Below are positions 8,248 through 16,550 of a stretch of DNA of 37,662 nt, one piece after another. The first letter of the stretch is position 1; each line of letters starts with the position of its first letter. A model generated the notes under the pieces. The model was not told the origin of the DNA. It was given only the letters and a program-made list of their open reading frames with translations, and made no database searches. The stretch lies in assembly GCA_902787365.1 (NCBI GenBank), contig CADAGC010000010.1:1-37662 (forward strand), written 5' to 3'. Source of the stretch: an uncultured Ruminococcus sp. (GTDB taxonomy: Bacteria; Bacillota; Clostridia; Oscillospirales; Ruminococcaceae). Made by a program: the position numbers and the translations under genes.

Positions 8248-8685
8248 TTAGTTTTTTCCTGTCGAGCCGAAGCCGCCCTCGCCTCTTACCGTTTCGGAAA
8301 GCTCATCGACTTCCTGCGTTTCGGGGGTGAGCACGTTTGTTATAACAAGCTGTGCCACACGGTCGCCTGCTTTTATCTCATAGTCCTTGTCAGAATAGTT
8401 GTGCAGAGCTACTATTATCTCGCCCCTGTAATCCCAGTCAACCACGCCCACACAGTTTGCAGGGGCTAGGCCGAACTTGGTGGCAAGCGAGCTTCTTGCA
8501 TAAATAAACAGGCACACGTCCTTAGCGCCCTCGACCTCTACGGAAATGCCCGTGTGAACCTTTGCGGTCTTGCCTGCCTCAGCCTTTATATCCTCGGCGG
8601 CACAAAGGTCATAGCCTGCGCTGAACGGTGTCTGTCTCTGCGGTATAACTGCGTTTTCGTTAAGCTTCTTTACAAGTAATTTCAT
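8248..8685 (-). CDS. dut: Deoxyuridine triphosphatase (dUTPase)
   Basis: dUTPase hydrolyses dUTP to dUMP and pyrophosphate, keeping uracil out of DNA and feeding thymidylate synthesis. All five motifs of the trimeric family appear in order within 145 residues: AGYDL, ARSSLA, GVVDWDYRGE, GDRVAQLV and the C-terminal RGEGGFGSTG. The catalytic Asp is in motif 3. The start overlaps the stop of the upstream U32 peptidase gene by 4 bp (ATGA), which implies translational coupling. No prophage genes are nearby, so this appears to be the housekeeping enzyme. Confidence 0.95.
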   Translation of the reverse strand: MKLLVKKLNENAVIPQRQTPFSAGYDLCAAEDIKAEAGKTAKVHTGISVEVEGAKDVCLFIYARSSLATKFGLAPANCVGVVDWDYRGEIIVALHNYSDKDYEIKAGDRVAQLVITNVLTPETQEVDELSETVRGEGGFGSTGKN

Positions 8686-10745
8686 TTTCTGTCCTCTTTC
8701 TGTATTATTCCCCGATAGTAAAGCCCACGGGTGATGTTTTTTTCATTTAATGCATAGCCGTTTTGATAGGCTTTTATGACTTCATTCACACGCTGCGGTG
8801 TTTCGTCAGTAAAATAGAGCGAGTAAAAATCAGCAAAGTCAATATCCGACAGCTTGTCGCTCATAACGAGCGTTTCTGAGTTCAGTATCTCGACATAGCC
8901 CTTTTCCTTTGAGCAGGCTACCTTGAACGCCCTGCCCGTGCGGTCATAAAGCTCACCCTTACAGCCCTTGCAGCCTACAGACTGCCGCAGGGGGCAGTTA
9001 GCTGTAAGCATAAGCGGCAGCCGCCCGTATGCAAACACGCCCACAGGCACGGGTGAAGCTATCTGCCGAAGCTTGCCTGCCTTTAGCTCGAATGACAGGG
9101 TGATATCCTCCGCCCCCATATCGGCAAGTACGCCCGCTGAGAGGGAGTTTGTGATATTGAGCCCGAAATCAGCCGACACGCTCATACCGAGTGTTTTAGC
9201 TATCCCGATATGTGCTATGTTTGTGGCAATAAGGCGGTCAATGCCCTTATCCATGGCGGCGCTTATGCGGCTTATTTCCGCCGCTTCGTCGAATGTGAAC
9301 CTGTCGCCCACCACGGCTATCATTTCGGGTCTAAGCCCCATATCAAGGGCACTCTGCGCCTGCTCGGGCGGGGTACATACAAGCCCCACACCGTCAAGCG
9401 AAACACCTTTGAGCTGCGATATATCTCTTACAAACACACGCAGGCCGAGGGGGCGCTTTTCATGCGTTCTTTTGTCGAATTTGCAGGGTGAAAAATCGTA
9501 CACTTTAGTATTTGCCGCAGTCCTTGCTTCATCAAGCGCCGCACAGGCTTCACGCCTAAGCGCATTGAGCGCTGATGCAGGTATAATGGCGCTGCCCGAT
9601 ATGTCGGCGGTCACTTCACCAAGCGTATATATCGTGTCGCCAAGCTTTGAAAGCTGCGCTTTGATGTATTCTTTGTCAAGGGGGCGCTTGATAGCCGTCT
9701 GCACAGGCTCACCCGTTACCGTGACGGTTATGCCGTTATCATCGAAAGCTGTGAGCGTGGCTACTTCGCCCTCGTGGGCGTAGAGCGTAAAGCTCATGGT
9801 GGCATATTTATGCTGCGTGCGGTAAAGCTCGTGTATCTTTGGAAAGGCATCATTTGCGGCCTTGACGTTTTCTTTTGTGCGTGTACCGAACATAGCGCTG
9901 CCCGTCTTGTGATAGTAATACCCGTCGGTAAACCCGTCACGGGAGAAAACATCGCTTAAAAGCTGCATATCGGGCTTTTGACCCGAAAGCGCCTTGTTGC
10001 AGGCATCGGCAGCGGCAGCAACATACTCGGGGCGCTTCATTCTGCCCTCTATCTTAAGAGAGTTAACGCCCATATCTGCTATCTCACGCAGGAAAGGTAT
10101 ATACGACATATCCTTAAGCGAGAGGTCATAGCGCTCGGCGCCTTTTACCGCACTTGCAGGCAGGCGGCAGGCCTGGGCGCACATACCACGGTTTGCACTT
10201 CTCTGCCCGATAAGGGCGCTCATATAGCATTGCCCCGAAACGGACATACACAAAGCCCCGTGGACGAACACCTCGGTCTCTATCCCAAGCTTTGCAAGGC
10301 TTGCGATTATATCCTTTGGCAGTTCCCTTGAAAGAACCGCTCTGCAAAAGCCTAATCTCTTTACCGCCTCGACCCCTGCCAGAGAATGCACCGTCATCTG
10401 TGTAGATGCGTGTATCGGCAGCTCGGGGCAGCATTTTTTCACTATCTCCGTCAGGCATAGGTCTTGTGTTATCAGGCCGTCAATGCCAAGTTTGCAGGCG
10501 GTCTTTATCTCGTCAAGCAAAATCGGCAGCTCGTCGTCTGTCACAAGGGTGTTTATCGCCTGATAAAGCTTAACGCCCCGCTTGTGGCACTCATAGACCG
10601 CCCTTGCAAGCTCACCCTCATCAAAGTTATGGGCAGACGCACGGGCGCTGAAATGCTGTGAGCCTAAGTAGACTGCATCTGTGCCGGTTTTGAGCACCGC
10701 TTCGAGCGTTTCATACCCGCCGCAGGGGGAAAGCACTTCTGCCAT
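8682..10745 (-). CDS. U32-family peptidase / RNA hydroxylation-type protein
   Basis: Members of family U32 were named as collagenase-like peptidases, but characterised ones (RlhA, TrhP/TrhO-associated) act in 23S rRNA or tRNA hydroxylation, so an RNA-modification role is likely. The N-terminal half is a TIM-barrel-like U32 domain (AVYLGSQHFSARASA near the start). The signature follows, with cysteines in the blocks FVHGALCMSVSGQCYMS and RSANRGMCAQACR and a KIEGRMKRPEYV block. The C-terminal half, about 400 residues, matches the DUF3656-containing long form usual in Clostridia. Length is 687. The ATG shares one base with the zapA stop (TAATG). Confidence 0.88.
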   Translation of the reverse strand: MAEVLSPCGGYETLEAVLKTGTDAVYLGSQHFSARASAHNFDEGELARAVYECHKRGVKLYQAINTLVTDDELPILLDEIKTACKLGIDGLITQDLCLTEIVKKCCPELPIHASTQMTVHSLAGVEAVKRLGFCRAVLSRELPKDIIASLAKLGIETEVFVHGALCMSVSGQCYMSALIGQRSANRGMCAQACRLPASAVKGAERYDLSLKDMSYIPFLREIADMGVNSLKIEGRMKRPEYVAAAADACNKALSGQKPDMQLLSDVFSRDGFTDGYYYHKTGSAMFGTRTKENVKAANDAFPKIHELYRTQHKYATMSFTLYAHEGEVATLTAFDDNGITVTVTGEPVQTAIKRPLDKEYIKAQLSKLGDTIYTLGEVTADISGSAIIPASALNALRREACAALDEARTAANTKVYDFSPCKFDKRTHEKRPLGLRVFVRDISQLKGVSLDGVGLVCTPPEQAQSALDMGLRPEMIAVVGDRFTFDEAAEISRISAAMDKGIDRLIATNIAHIGIAKTLGMSVSADFGLNITNSLSAGVLADMGAEDITLSFELKAGKLRQIASPVPVGVFAYGRLPLMLTANCPLRQSVGCKGCKGELYDRTGRAFKVACSKEKGYVEILNSETLVMSDKLSDIDFADFYSLYFTDETPQRVNEVIKAYQNGYALNEKNITRGLYYRGIIQKEDRK

Positions 10746-11569
10746 TACTTATTGCCTTTGCCCGAATTTGACTGGTTTATGCCCGCAAGGGTAACACGGC
10801 TCGCAGGCTTTGCTGCGGGCGCTTTTTCTGCTTCGAGCTGGTTTATCTTCTCCTTAAGGAATGCGTTCTCACGCTCAAACTGCTTAAGGCTCTCCTTAAG
10901 ATTGTTGTTGTCCTTTTCAAGCTTGTCGGCCTTGTCCATAAACACAGCACTTCCCTTTTCATACTGGTCTATCGTGGCGTTGAGCGACTTGTTCTCGCTC
11001 TCAAGCTTTCTCATAGCCCCGTCAAGCACGGCCTTTTCGTTCTCAATGCGCTTCATGGCGGCATTCATGGTGGCCTTTTCAGCCTCTGCTGTGGTAAGCT
11101 TGGTGCTAAGCTCTCTTATCTGCTCGGTCTGCTTGTTTGACTTGTCCATATAGAGGTTGGTGCCTGCGGCTATCTTGCTTGCATTCTGAACGGCTATCCT
11201 GCCCTCTTCTTCAAGCTTTCTGCACTTCGCTTCAAGCTCTGCCTTTTCCTTTGCTGCCTTTTCAAGCTGCTCGTCGCAGTATTTCTTGACTGCTTCAAGC
11301 TCTGCCTTGGCCTTGTCGGCGGCCTCGACATAGTCCTTTATCTGACCTCTTATATTATCTATGCTGCTGCGGTTTTTATACGCCTCGTCGATAGCTTCGA
11401 GAGCCACCAGCATAGCGCCGTCAAGCCTTGAAAGCTCGCTCTTGCCGTTCATGGCCTTTCTCAGCTTTTCGTTGAGCATATCCGCCAGCCTGTCGGAATA
11501 GCCCTGCGACTCCTCGGTAGCCAGCAGATAATCTCTGCCGTAGATCTTTACCAACACCTTGTTTTTCAT
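10745..11569 (-). CDS. zapA: ZapA-like cell division protein with long coiled coil
   Basis: ZapA binds FtsZ and stabilises the Z-ring. The first 90 or so residues have the ZapA fold signature (KVLVKIYGRDYLL, then a helix ending LVALEAIDEAYK). What follows is unusual: about 150 residues of heptad-rich coiled coil with many Lys/Glu/Ala (about 95-255) and a short basic tail, giving 274 residues against about 85-130 in typical ZapA. I chose the ATG at 11569, preceded by AAAGGTGAG at 7 nt. A GTG at 11581 lies inside that ribosome site. It is the first gene of the long minus-strand operon. The fused coiled coil may replace a separate ZapB-type partner (inference). Confidence 0.85.
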   Translation of the reverse strand: MKNKVLVKIYGRDYLLATEESQGYSDRLADMLNEKLRKAMNGKSELSRLDGAMLVALEAIDEAYKNRSSIDNIRGQIKDYVEAADKAKAELEAVKKYCDEQLEKAAKEKAELEAKCRKLEEEGRIAVQNASKIAAGTNLYMDKSNKQTEQIRELSTKLTTAEAEKATMNAAMKRIENEKAVLDGAMRKLESENKSLNATIDQYEKGSAVFMDKADKLEKDNNNLKESLKQFERENAFLKEKINQLEAEKAPAAKPASRVTLAGINQSNSGKGNK

Positions 11570-11623
11570 TACACTTCTCACCTTTCAGATAAAATAGGTT
11601 CTCCTTTGGGTACTATTATTCAT

Positions 11624-11652
11624 ATTATACTATATTTTAATAAAAACTACAA
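11624..11652 (-). promoter_or_regulatory. Promoter of the zapA-birA gene string
   Basis: On the minus strand TTGTAG (11647-11652), a 17-bp spacer and a perfect TATAAT (11624-11629) precede the zapA start by about 55 bp. No other promoter is obvious before birA, so it probably drives about 8.4 kb. Confidence 0.65.
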
Positions 11653-11716
11653 GAGGTTTTGGGAATTTTTTTTATATTATACAAAAAAATATAACTCTAA
11701 ATGTAATATTCGCATC

Positions 11717-11745
11717 TTGAAAAATATGAATTTTTTTGGTATAAT
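11717..11745 (+). promoter_or_regulatory. Promoter of the che operon
   Basis: TTGAAA (11717-11722), a 17-bp spacer and TGG-TATAAT (extended -10, 11740-11745) on the plus strand. The predicted start near 11752 gives a leader of about 65 nt. It is a sigma-A type promoter, not the sigma-28 type often used for motility genes. Confidence 0.8.
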
Positions 11746-11816
11746 TAAAGTAGGCGTAATGTATCCATAAATTATGTTAATTGTATAAAAATCCTAACTG
11801 AAAGGGTGGAATTATC

Positions 11817-14213
11817 TTGGCTAAATTCGAGGCCGGCATGGAGTCCATGCTTGATACCTTTGTATTTGAAACTTCCTCGCTGCTGGAGGAACTTGACGAT
11901 ATACTGATGAGAACAGAAAATGACGAGCTTTTGCCTGACGACATAGCCGAGATATTCCGTGTTATGCACACGATAAAAGGCTCTGGCGCTATGATGGGCT
12001 TGCAGAATATGTCAAAGCTCGCCCACTCGGTCGAAGACCTTTTCTACATCATACGTGAGGATAACTCTGTAAAGTATGACAAGCCCGCTATGTACGAGCT
12101 GCTCTTTGCGGCGTCTGACTCGCTCAAAAACGAGATAGACGTCATTCAGGACGACTCGCAGGAGCTTACCGACTTTACCGAGCTTATGAACAAGATACGT
12201 GCCTTTGCCGCAGTTATGAAAGGCGAGACTGCCCCTGCCGAGCAGGGCGGCGGTGGTGACGGGTTTGACCTTGCATCTATATTCCCCGAGGACGAGCCCG
12301 AGGAGGTAATGACCGCCAAAGTCACATTCTTCGAGGAATGCATGATGCCCACCATAAGGGGTCTTATCCTCGTACGCAACTTGGGCGATATAGCCGAAGT
12401 CTGCGGCACTTACCCGCCCGATCTCAATGACGACAGCTCGGGCGCTGAGATACTTAAGCACGGCCTGTTTATAAAGTTCGTCACCGACAGCAACGAAGCA
12501 GTTCTTGACAAGCTGCAAAACGGCATAGATGTTGACAAGGCAGAGCTTATCACAAGGCCTGCCGAGGGCACATCGAGTGCAGCAGCGACTGCGATCAATA
12601 TCCCCGCAGGGGTGTTCTCTGATGACGAGCCTGAGGATATGGTGACGGTGAGAGTCACCTTTGACGAAGAATGTATGATGCCCTGCATCAGAGGTATGAT
12701 ACTGGTGCGAGGCCTTGGCGACATAGCAGAGGTCTGCGGCACATTCCCGCCCGACCTTAATGACGATAAATCGGGCGACAGCATACTCAAAGACGGGCTT
12801 TTTATAAAGCTTATGACAGACGACAACAATGCCGTTGTCGAGTCGCTCAAAAAAGGCCTTAACGTTGTTGACGCCGAGATAGTAACAAAGCCCGACAAGA
12901 CGGCTGCCCCCGCACAGGCAGCAGCCCCCGCAGCACAGGCGCCTGCCCCTGCGGTAGAAGCAAAGCCCGCAGAAGCCAAGAAAGCCGCCCCTGCCCCAAA
13001 AAAGCCTGCCGGCAGCGGCGAAAAGACATCGAGCATAATTTCTGTCAAGCTCGAAAAGCTTGACAAGCTGCTTGACCTTGTGGCGGAGATAGTTATTACC
13101 GAGTCAATGGTAATATCAAGCCCCGACCTTAAAAACGTGACCACTAACCTTGAACGCTTCCAGAAATCCTCACGTGACCTCAAAAAGCTCACGGACGAAT
13201 TACAGGACGTGGTAATGAGCATAAGAATGGTGCCCGTATCAAATGCATTCTCGAAGATGACGAGAGTTGTAAGAGATATGAACAAGACCCTCGGCAAGGG
13301 AGTCACGCTTGTTTTTGAGGGCGAGGAAACGGAAGTCGACAAGTCGATAGTAGATATACTTAACGACCCGCTGATGCACATAGTCCGCAACGCCGTAGAC
13401 CACGGCATTGAGACCCCCGACGAGCGCAAGGCATCAGGCAAGACCGACCCGCCGACAGTTACCCTCTCGGCAGGGTATGACTCGGGCGAAGTAGTTATAG
13501 CGTGCCGTGACAACGGCGCAGGTATGGACAGGGAAAAGCTGCTTGCAAAGGGCAGAAAGAACGGGATCTTAACAAAGCCCGAGAGCGAATACACCGACAG
13601 AGAGGCGTTCTCGCTCATCATGGCGGCCGGCTTCTCGACTAACGAAGTAGTAACCGAATACTCAGGCCGTGGCGTTGGTATGGACGTTGTAAGAAAGAAC
13701 ATTGAGTCGGTAGGCGGCAAGCTGTATGTTGACTCGGTGCTCGGCGAAGGCTCTACCTTTACTATTAAGATACCGCTTTCACTTTCTATCATAGATGTAA
13801 TGGGAATAGACGTTGCAGGCTACAATTTCTCGGTGCCGAAGAACGTCATAGTAGAGCTTTTCAGAGCCACACCCGATATGCTTATGGAAAACGATACGCT
13901 TATCATGCGCCGTGGAATGTGCCTGCCGCTTTACAGAATGAGCAAGGTATTCGGCGTACAGGGTGAGAACAAACCGCTGACCGACGGCGTTATTCTCCTT
14001 TGCGATGCAAACGGCAGCAAGGCCTGCTTCTTTGCCGACAGGCTGATAGCCGACCAGCAGGTGGTAGTTAAGCCTTTCTCGGTGCTGCTTTCGCAGTACA
14101 GGCTCAAAGAGCAGGGGCTTTCGGGCTGCTCGGTGCTTGGTGACGGCTCGATAACCACCATACTTGACATGAAAGAAATAATTGATAAACTGGAGGAGGG
14201 TGCAGGCAGATGA
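11817..14213 (+). CDS. cheA: Chemotaxis histidine kinase CheA with two P2 domains
   Basis: CheA couples chemoreceptors to CheY and CheB phosphorylation. Domains in order: P1/HPt (about 1-135) with phospho-His H51 in HTIKGSG; two consecutive P2-type regulator-docking domains at about 158-248 and 269-359, near-copies of each other; an Ala/Pro/Lys linker (about 360-402); P3 dimerisation helices (about 405-480); P4 ATPase with N box HIVRNAVDHG (521-530), G1 DNGAGMD (565-571) and G2 GRGVGMD (617-623); and a CheW-like P5 (about 660-795). The start codon is TTG, with AGGGTGGA about 6 nt upstream. All catalytic motifs are intact. Its stop overlaps cheW (ATGA). Confidence 0.96.
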   Translation: MAKFEAGMESMLDTFVFETSSLLEELDDILMRTENDELLPDDIAEIFRVMHTIKGSGAMMGLQNMSKLAHSVEDLFYIIREDNSVKYDKPAMYELLFAASDSLKNEIDVIQDDSQELTDFTELMNKIRAFAAVMKGETAPAEQGGGGDGFDLASIFPEDEPEEVMTAKVTFFEECMMPTIRGLILVRNLGDIAEVCGTYPPDLNDDSSGAEILKHGLFIKFVTDSNEAVLDKLQNGIDVDKAELITRPAEGTSSAAATAINIPAGVFSDDEPEDMVTVRVTFDEECMMPCIRGMILVRGLGDIAEVCGTFPPDLNDDKSGDSILKDGLFIKLMTDDNNAVVESLKKGLNVVDAEIVTKPDKTAAPAQAAAPAAQAPAPAVEAKPAEAKKAAPAPKKPAGSGEKTSSIISVKLEKLDKLLDLVAEIVITESMVISSPDLKNVTTNLERFQKSSRDLKKLTDELQDVVMSIRMVPVSNAFSKMTRVVRDMNKTLGKGVTLVFEGEETEVDKSIVDILNDPLMHIVRNAVDHGIETPDERKASGKTDPPTVTLSAGYDSGEVVIACRDNGAGMDREKLLAKGRKNGILTKPESEYTDREAFSLIMAAGFSTNEVVTEYSGRGVGMDVVRKNIESVGGKLYVDSVLGEGSTFTIKIPLSLSIIDVMGIDVAGYNFSVPKNVIVELFRATPDMLMENDTLIMRRGMCLPLYRMSKVFGVQGENKPLTDGVILLCDANGSKACFFADRLIADQQVVVKPFSVLLSQYRLKEQGLSGCSVLGDGSITTILDMKEIIDKLEEGAGR
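12288..12893 (+). repeat. Tandem P2-domain duplication in cheA
   Basis: Two in-frame copies of about 91 codons, offset by 111 codons (333 bp). Both contain DEPE, EECMMP, IRG, LGDIAEVCGT, PPDLNDD and LFIK, while codons between them have drifted. Confidence 0.85.
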
Positions 14214-14656
14214 GCGAAGAGAGCAAAGACCTTTACGACGACTTAAGCGGTCAGATAATGACATTTACCTGCAGCGACGAAAACTACGCCTTTGACATAA
14301 TGGATATTACCGACATAATCGAGATACCCGAGATAACGAGGATACCCTGGCTGCCGGAGTTCCTGCCGGGGGTGATAAATCTCAGGGGGCAGGTAGTACC
14401 CGTTATGGATTTCAACCTCAAAATGGGCAAGCCCAAGCAGGAATATGATGAAAAGACCTGCATTATCGTCACCGAGCGTGACAAGGCAAGCATCGGCATA
14501 ATAGTAAACCGTGTGCTCGATGTTGAAAACGTCACAAAGGACGATATGATACCCTACCCCAAGAAAGGCTCATTCATAAGAGGGATAATAGAGCGTGACG
14601 GCAGGCGCACCTATCTTGTTGACTGGAACGAGCTTGTGGGTGCTGAAAAGAAATAG
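14210..14656 (+). CDS. cheW: CheW coupling protein (first copy)
   Basis: CheW is a scaffold that links chemoreceptors to CheA in the signalling array. The 148 residues form a single CheW domain, with an N-terminal strand FTCSDENYAFDIMDI, the block GVINLRGQVVPVMDF, and the second-lobe strand IGIIVNRVLDVENV. It overlaps cheA by 4 bp (ATGA), so the two are translationally coupled. The second cheW further down differs clearly in sequence, so the two probably are not recent duplicates and may serve different receptors or array positions (inference). Confidence 0.93.
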   Translation: MSEESKDLYDDLSGQIMTFTCSDENYAFDIMDITDIIEIPEITRIPWLPEFLPGVINLRGQVVPVMDFNLKMGKPKQEYDEKTCIIVTERDKASIGIIVNRVLDVENVTKDDMIPYPKKGSFIRGIIERDGRRTYLVDWNELVGAEKK

Positions 14657-14702
14657 CAAAACAATTTATCGCTGATATATCAAGAATACGGAGATAAGAC
14701 CT

Positions 14703-15539
14703 ATGCAGATACTTGACTGTGACTTCGAGCGTCTGGTGACGTTTGTAAAATTCAAATACGGCATAAATCTACAGGATAAGAAGTTCCTTGTGGAAACAAG
14801 GCTTTCAAACTATATCCTTGACTGCGGTTTCAGCGACTTTGCTGAATACTGCACGGCTCTCTACAACGATACCTCGGGCAGAGAGGTCGCAAATATGATA
14901 AACAGGATAACCACCAACCACACCTACTTTATGCGTGAGACTGAGCACTTTGACCACTTTATGAACGTGTTCCTTGCCGATGCGGTGAAAAACCGAGAGG
15001 ACAAGACCCTCGCCATATGGAGTGCGGGCTGCTCATTCGGCAACGAGCCATACAACCTCGCCATGTGTGCCTGCGAGTTCTTAGGCGCACGCAAGCGTGA
15101 GTGGGACTGCCGCATACTCGCAACCGACGTTTCTTTCCACGCTTTAAGAAACGCCAAGAACGGTATGTACCCCGAGCAGGACTTGGAACAGCTGCCCCCG
15201 GGGTGGAGAGAGAAATATTTCATCAAGAAAGCCAAGGGCATTTACCAGGTGACTGACGAGATAAGAAGCGACGTTATCTTCAAATATCACAACCTTATGG
15301 AGCCGATAGAGTTCAAGCGCAAGTTTGACCTCATTCTCTGCCGCAACGTTATGATATACTTTGACGAGCGCACCAAGAGTATGCTTTGCAGGCGCTTTTA
15401 TGATGCGTCGGCAGAGGGCGGCTATCTCTACATAGGCCACGCCGAGGCAGCGCCCTATGATATGATGTACCGCAAGGTCAAAACAGCAATTTATCAGAAA
15501 ATAACACACGGAGGTGAGGGCTTACGGACAACAGAATAA
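14703..15539 (+). CDS. cheR: Chemoreceptor methyltransferase CheR
   Basis: CheR uses S-adenosylmethionine to methylate glutamates of chemoreceptors and thereby supports adaptation. The N-terminal helical domain (about 1-70) is followed by the receptor-recognition motif TNHTYFMRE (71-79), the SAM-binding WSAGCSFGNEPY (106-117), which departs slightly from the usual GCSTGEEPY, and LCRNVMIYF near the end of the Rossmann fold. Length 278 is typical. A 46-bp gap separates it from cheW. Its last codons contain the ribosome site and the probable first codons of cheB, so the two genes overlap. Confidence 0.94.
   Translation: MQILDCDFERLVTFVKFKYGINLQDKKFLVETRLSNYILDCGFSDFAEYCTALYNDTSGREVANMINRITTNHTYFMRETEHFDHFMNVFLADAVKNREDKTLAIWSAGCSFGNEPYNLAMCACEFLGARKREWDCRILATDVSFHALRNAKNGMYPEQDLEQLPPGWREKYFIKKAKGIYQVTDEIRSDVIFKYHNLMEPIEFKRKFDLILCRNVMIYFDERTKSMLCRRFYDASAEGGYLYIGHAEAAPYDMMYRKVKTAIYQKITHGGEGLRTTE
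15510..15517 (+). promoter_or_regulatory. Ribosome binding site of cheB
   Basis: GGAGGTGA, a near-perfect Shine-Dalgarno sequence, lies inside the end of cheR. Six bases downstream sits ACG (15524-15526), not ATG, GTG or TTG. It is the main evidence for where cheB translation starts. Confidence 0.7.
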
Positions 15540-16549
15540 GAGTTCTCATCGTTGACGATTCGGCGGTCTACCGCACGGTGTTTGAAAAGATACTGAATGA
15601 TAACCCCGACATACACGTTGTCGGCAAGGCCGAGGACGCATACAACGCAAGGGATATGATAATAAAGCTTCACCCCGACGTTATGACCCTTGATATAGAA
15701 ATGCCGAAGATGAGCGGCGTTGATTTTCTGAAAAAACTCATTCCCCAGTATGCAATACCCGTTGTGGTCTGCTCGTCTGAGGAAAAGAGCGCTATCAAGG
15801 CAATAGAAGCAGGCGCTGTTGAGTTTGTGGCAAAGCCACGCAACCTTGCCTCGGGGGCAGAGCTTGCAAAGTTCGGCGAGCAGCTTGCAAACGCCGTAAG
15901 GCAGGCCAAAGCCGCCAAGAGCATACACGCAGGCACGCAGAGCTACAAGGTAAAGACTTACGGCAACGACGACAAGACCGACAAGATAATAGCCATAGGC
16001 GGCTCGACCGGTGCGACCGAAGCGCTGCCAAAGGTGCTTGAGGGCATGAACACCCACACGCCGCCCATAATATGCACTATTCATATGCCCGAGGGCTACC
16101 CTGAGCTGTATGCACAAAGGCTCAACAAGCAGCTCAAGATAGAGGTGAAAGAAGTCTCTGACGGAATGTACCTAAAGCGTGGCATGGCAGTCATAGCCCG
16201 TGGCAGCCGCCATATGCGGGTATACAAAGACAGAAACGGCTACTTTGTCACCTGCGAGGCAGGGCCTAAGGTTTCGGGGCATTGTCCGAGCGTTGACGTT
16301 ATGTTTGAAAGCTGCGCCTACTGCGCCAAGGAAAACGCCATAGGCGTTATACTCACAGGCATGGGCGACGACGGCGCAACAGGCCTGCTCGCCATGAAAA
16401 AAGCAGGGGCTTTCACCATAGGGCAGGACGAGAAAAGCTCGCTTGTCTACGGTATGCCGAAGGCGGCCTTTGAGATAGGGGCTGTTGATGTGCAGGCACC
16501 GCTTGACAAGATATCCTACGAGATATACAAAAAGCTGAAAGGAAAATAA
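15524..16549 (+). CDS. cheB: Chemotaxis methylesterase CheB, non-canonical start
   Basis: CheB removes methyl groups from receptors and may deamidate them, activated by phosphorylation from CheA. Read from ACG at 15524 it has 341 residues: receiver domain with acid pair D12/D13 (VLIVDDSAV) and phospho-Asp D58 (TLDIEMPKMSG), a linker, then the methylesterase domain with Ser162 (GGSTG), His188 (CTIHMPEG) and Asp284 (GMGDDG). The first ordinary start in frame is GTG at 15578, which would remove the acid pair and first strand. A perfect ribosome site 6 nt before the ACG argues for the longer form. The possible causes are a rare ACG start, a point mutation or a sequencing error. Confidence 0.9.
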   Translation, partial: TDNRIRVLIVDDSAVYRTVFEKILNDNPDIHVVGKAEDAYNARDMIIKLHPDVMTLDIEMPKMSGVDFLKKLIPQYAIPVVVCSSEEKSAIKAIEAGAVEFVAKPRNLASGAELAKFGEQLANAVRQAKAAKSIHAGTQSYKVKTYGNDDKTDKIIAIGGSTGATEALPKVLEGMNTHTPPIICTIHMPEGYPELYAQRLNKQLKIEVKEVSDGMYLKRGMAVIARGSRHMRVYKDRNGYFVTCEAGPKVSGHCPSVDVMFESCAYCAKENAIGVILTGMGDDGATGLLAMKKAGAFTIGQDEKSSLVYGMPKAAFEIGAVDVQAPLDKISYEIYKKLKGK

Positions 16550-16550
16550 T

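Noticed and set aside
8248-8685. dUTPase as a prophage remnant
   Set aside because: No phage genes nearby and it is coupled by overlap to a housekeeping gene.
12410-13792. A 460-codon open frame antisense to cheA
   Set aside because: It is Ser/Leu/Thr-rich low-complexity sequence and mirrors conserved CheA codons; cheA carries all family motifs.
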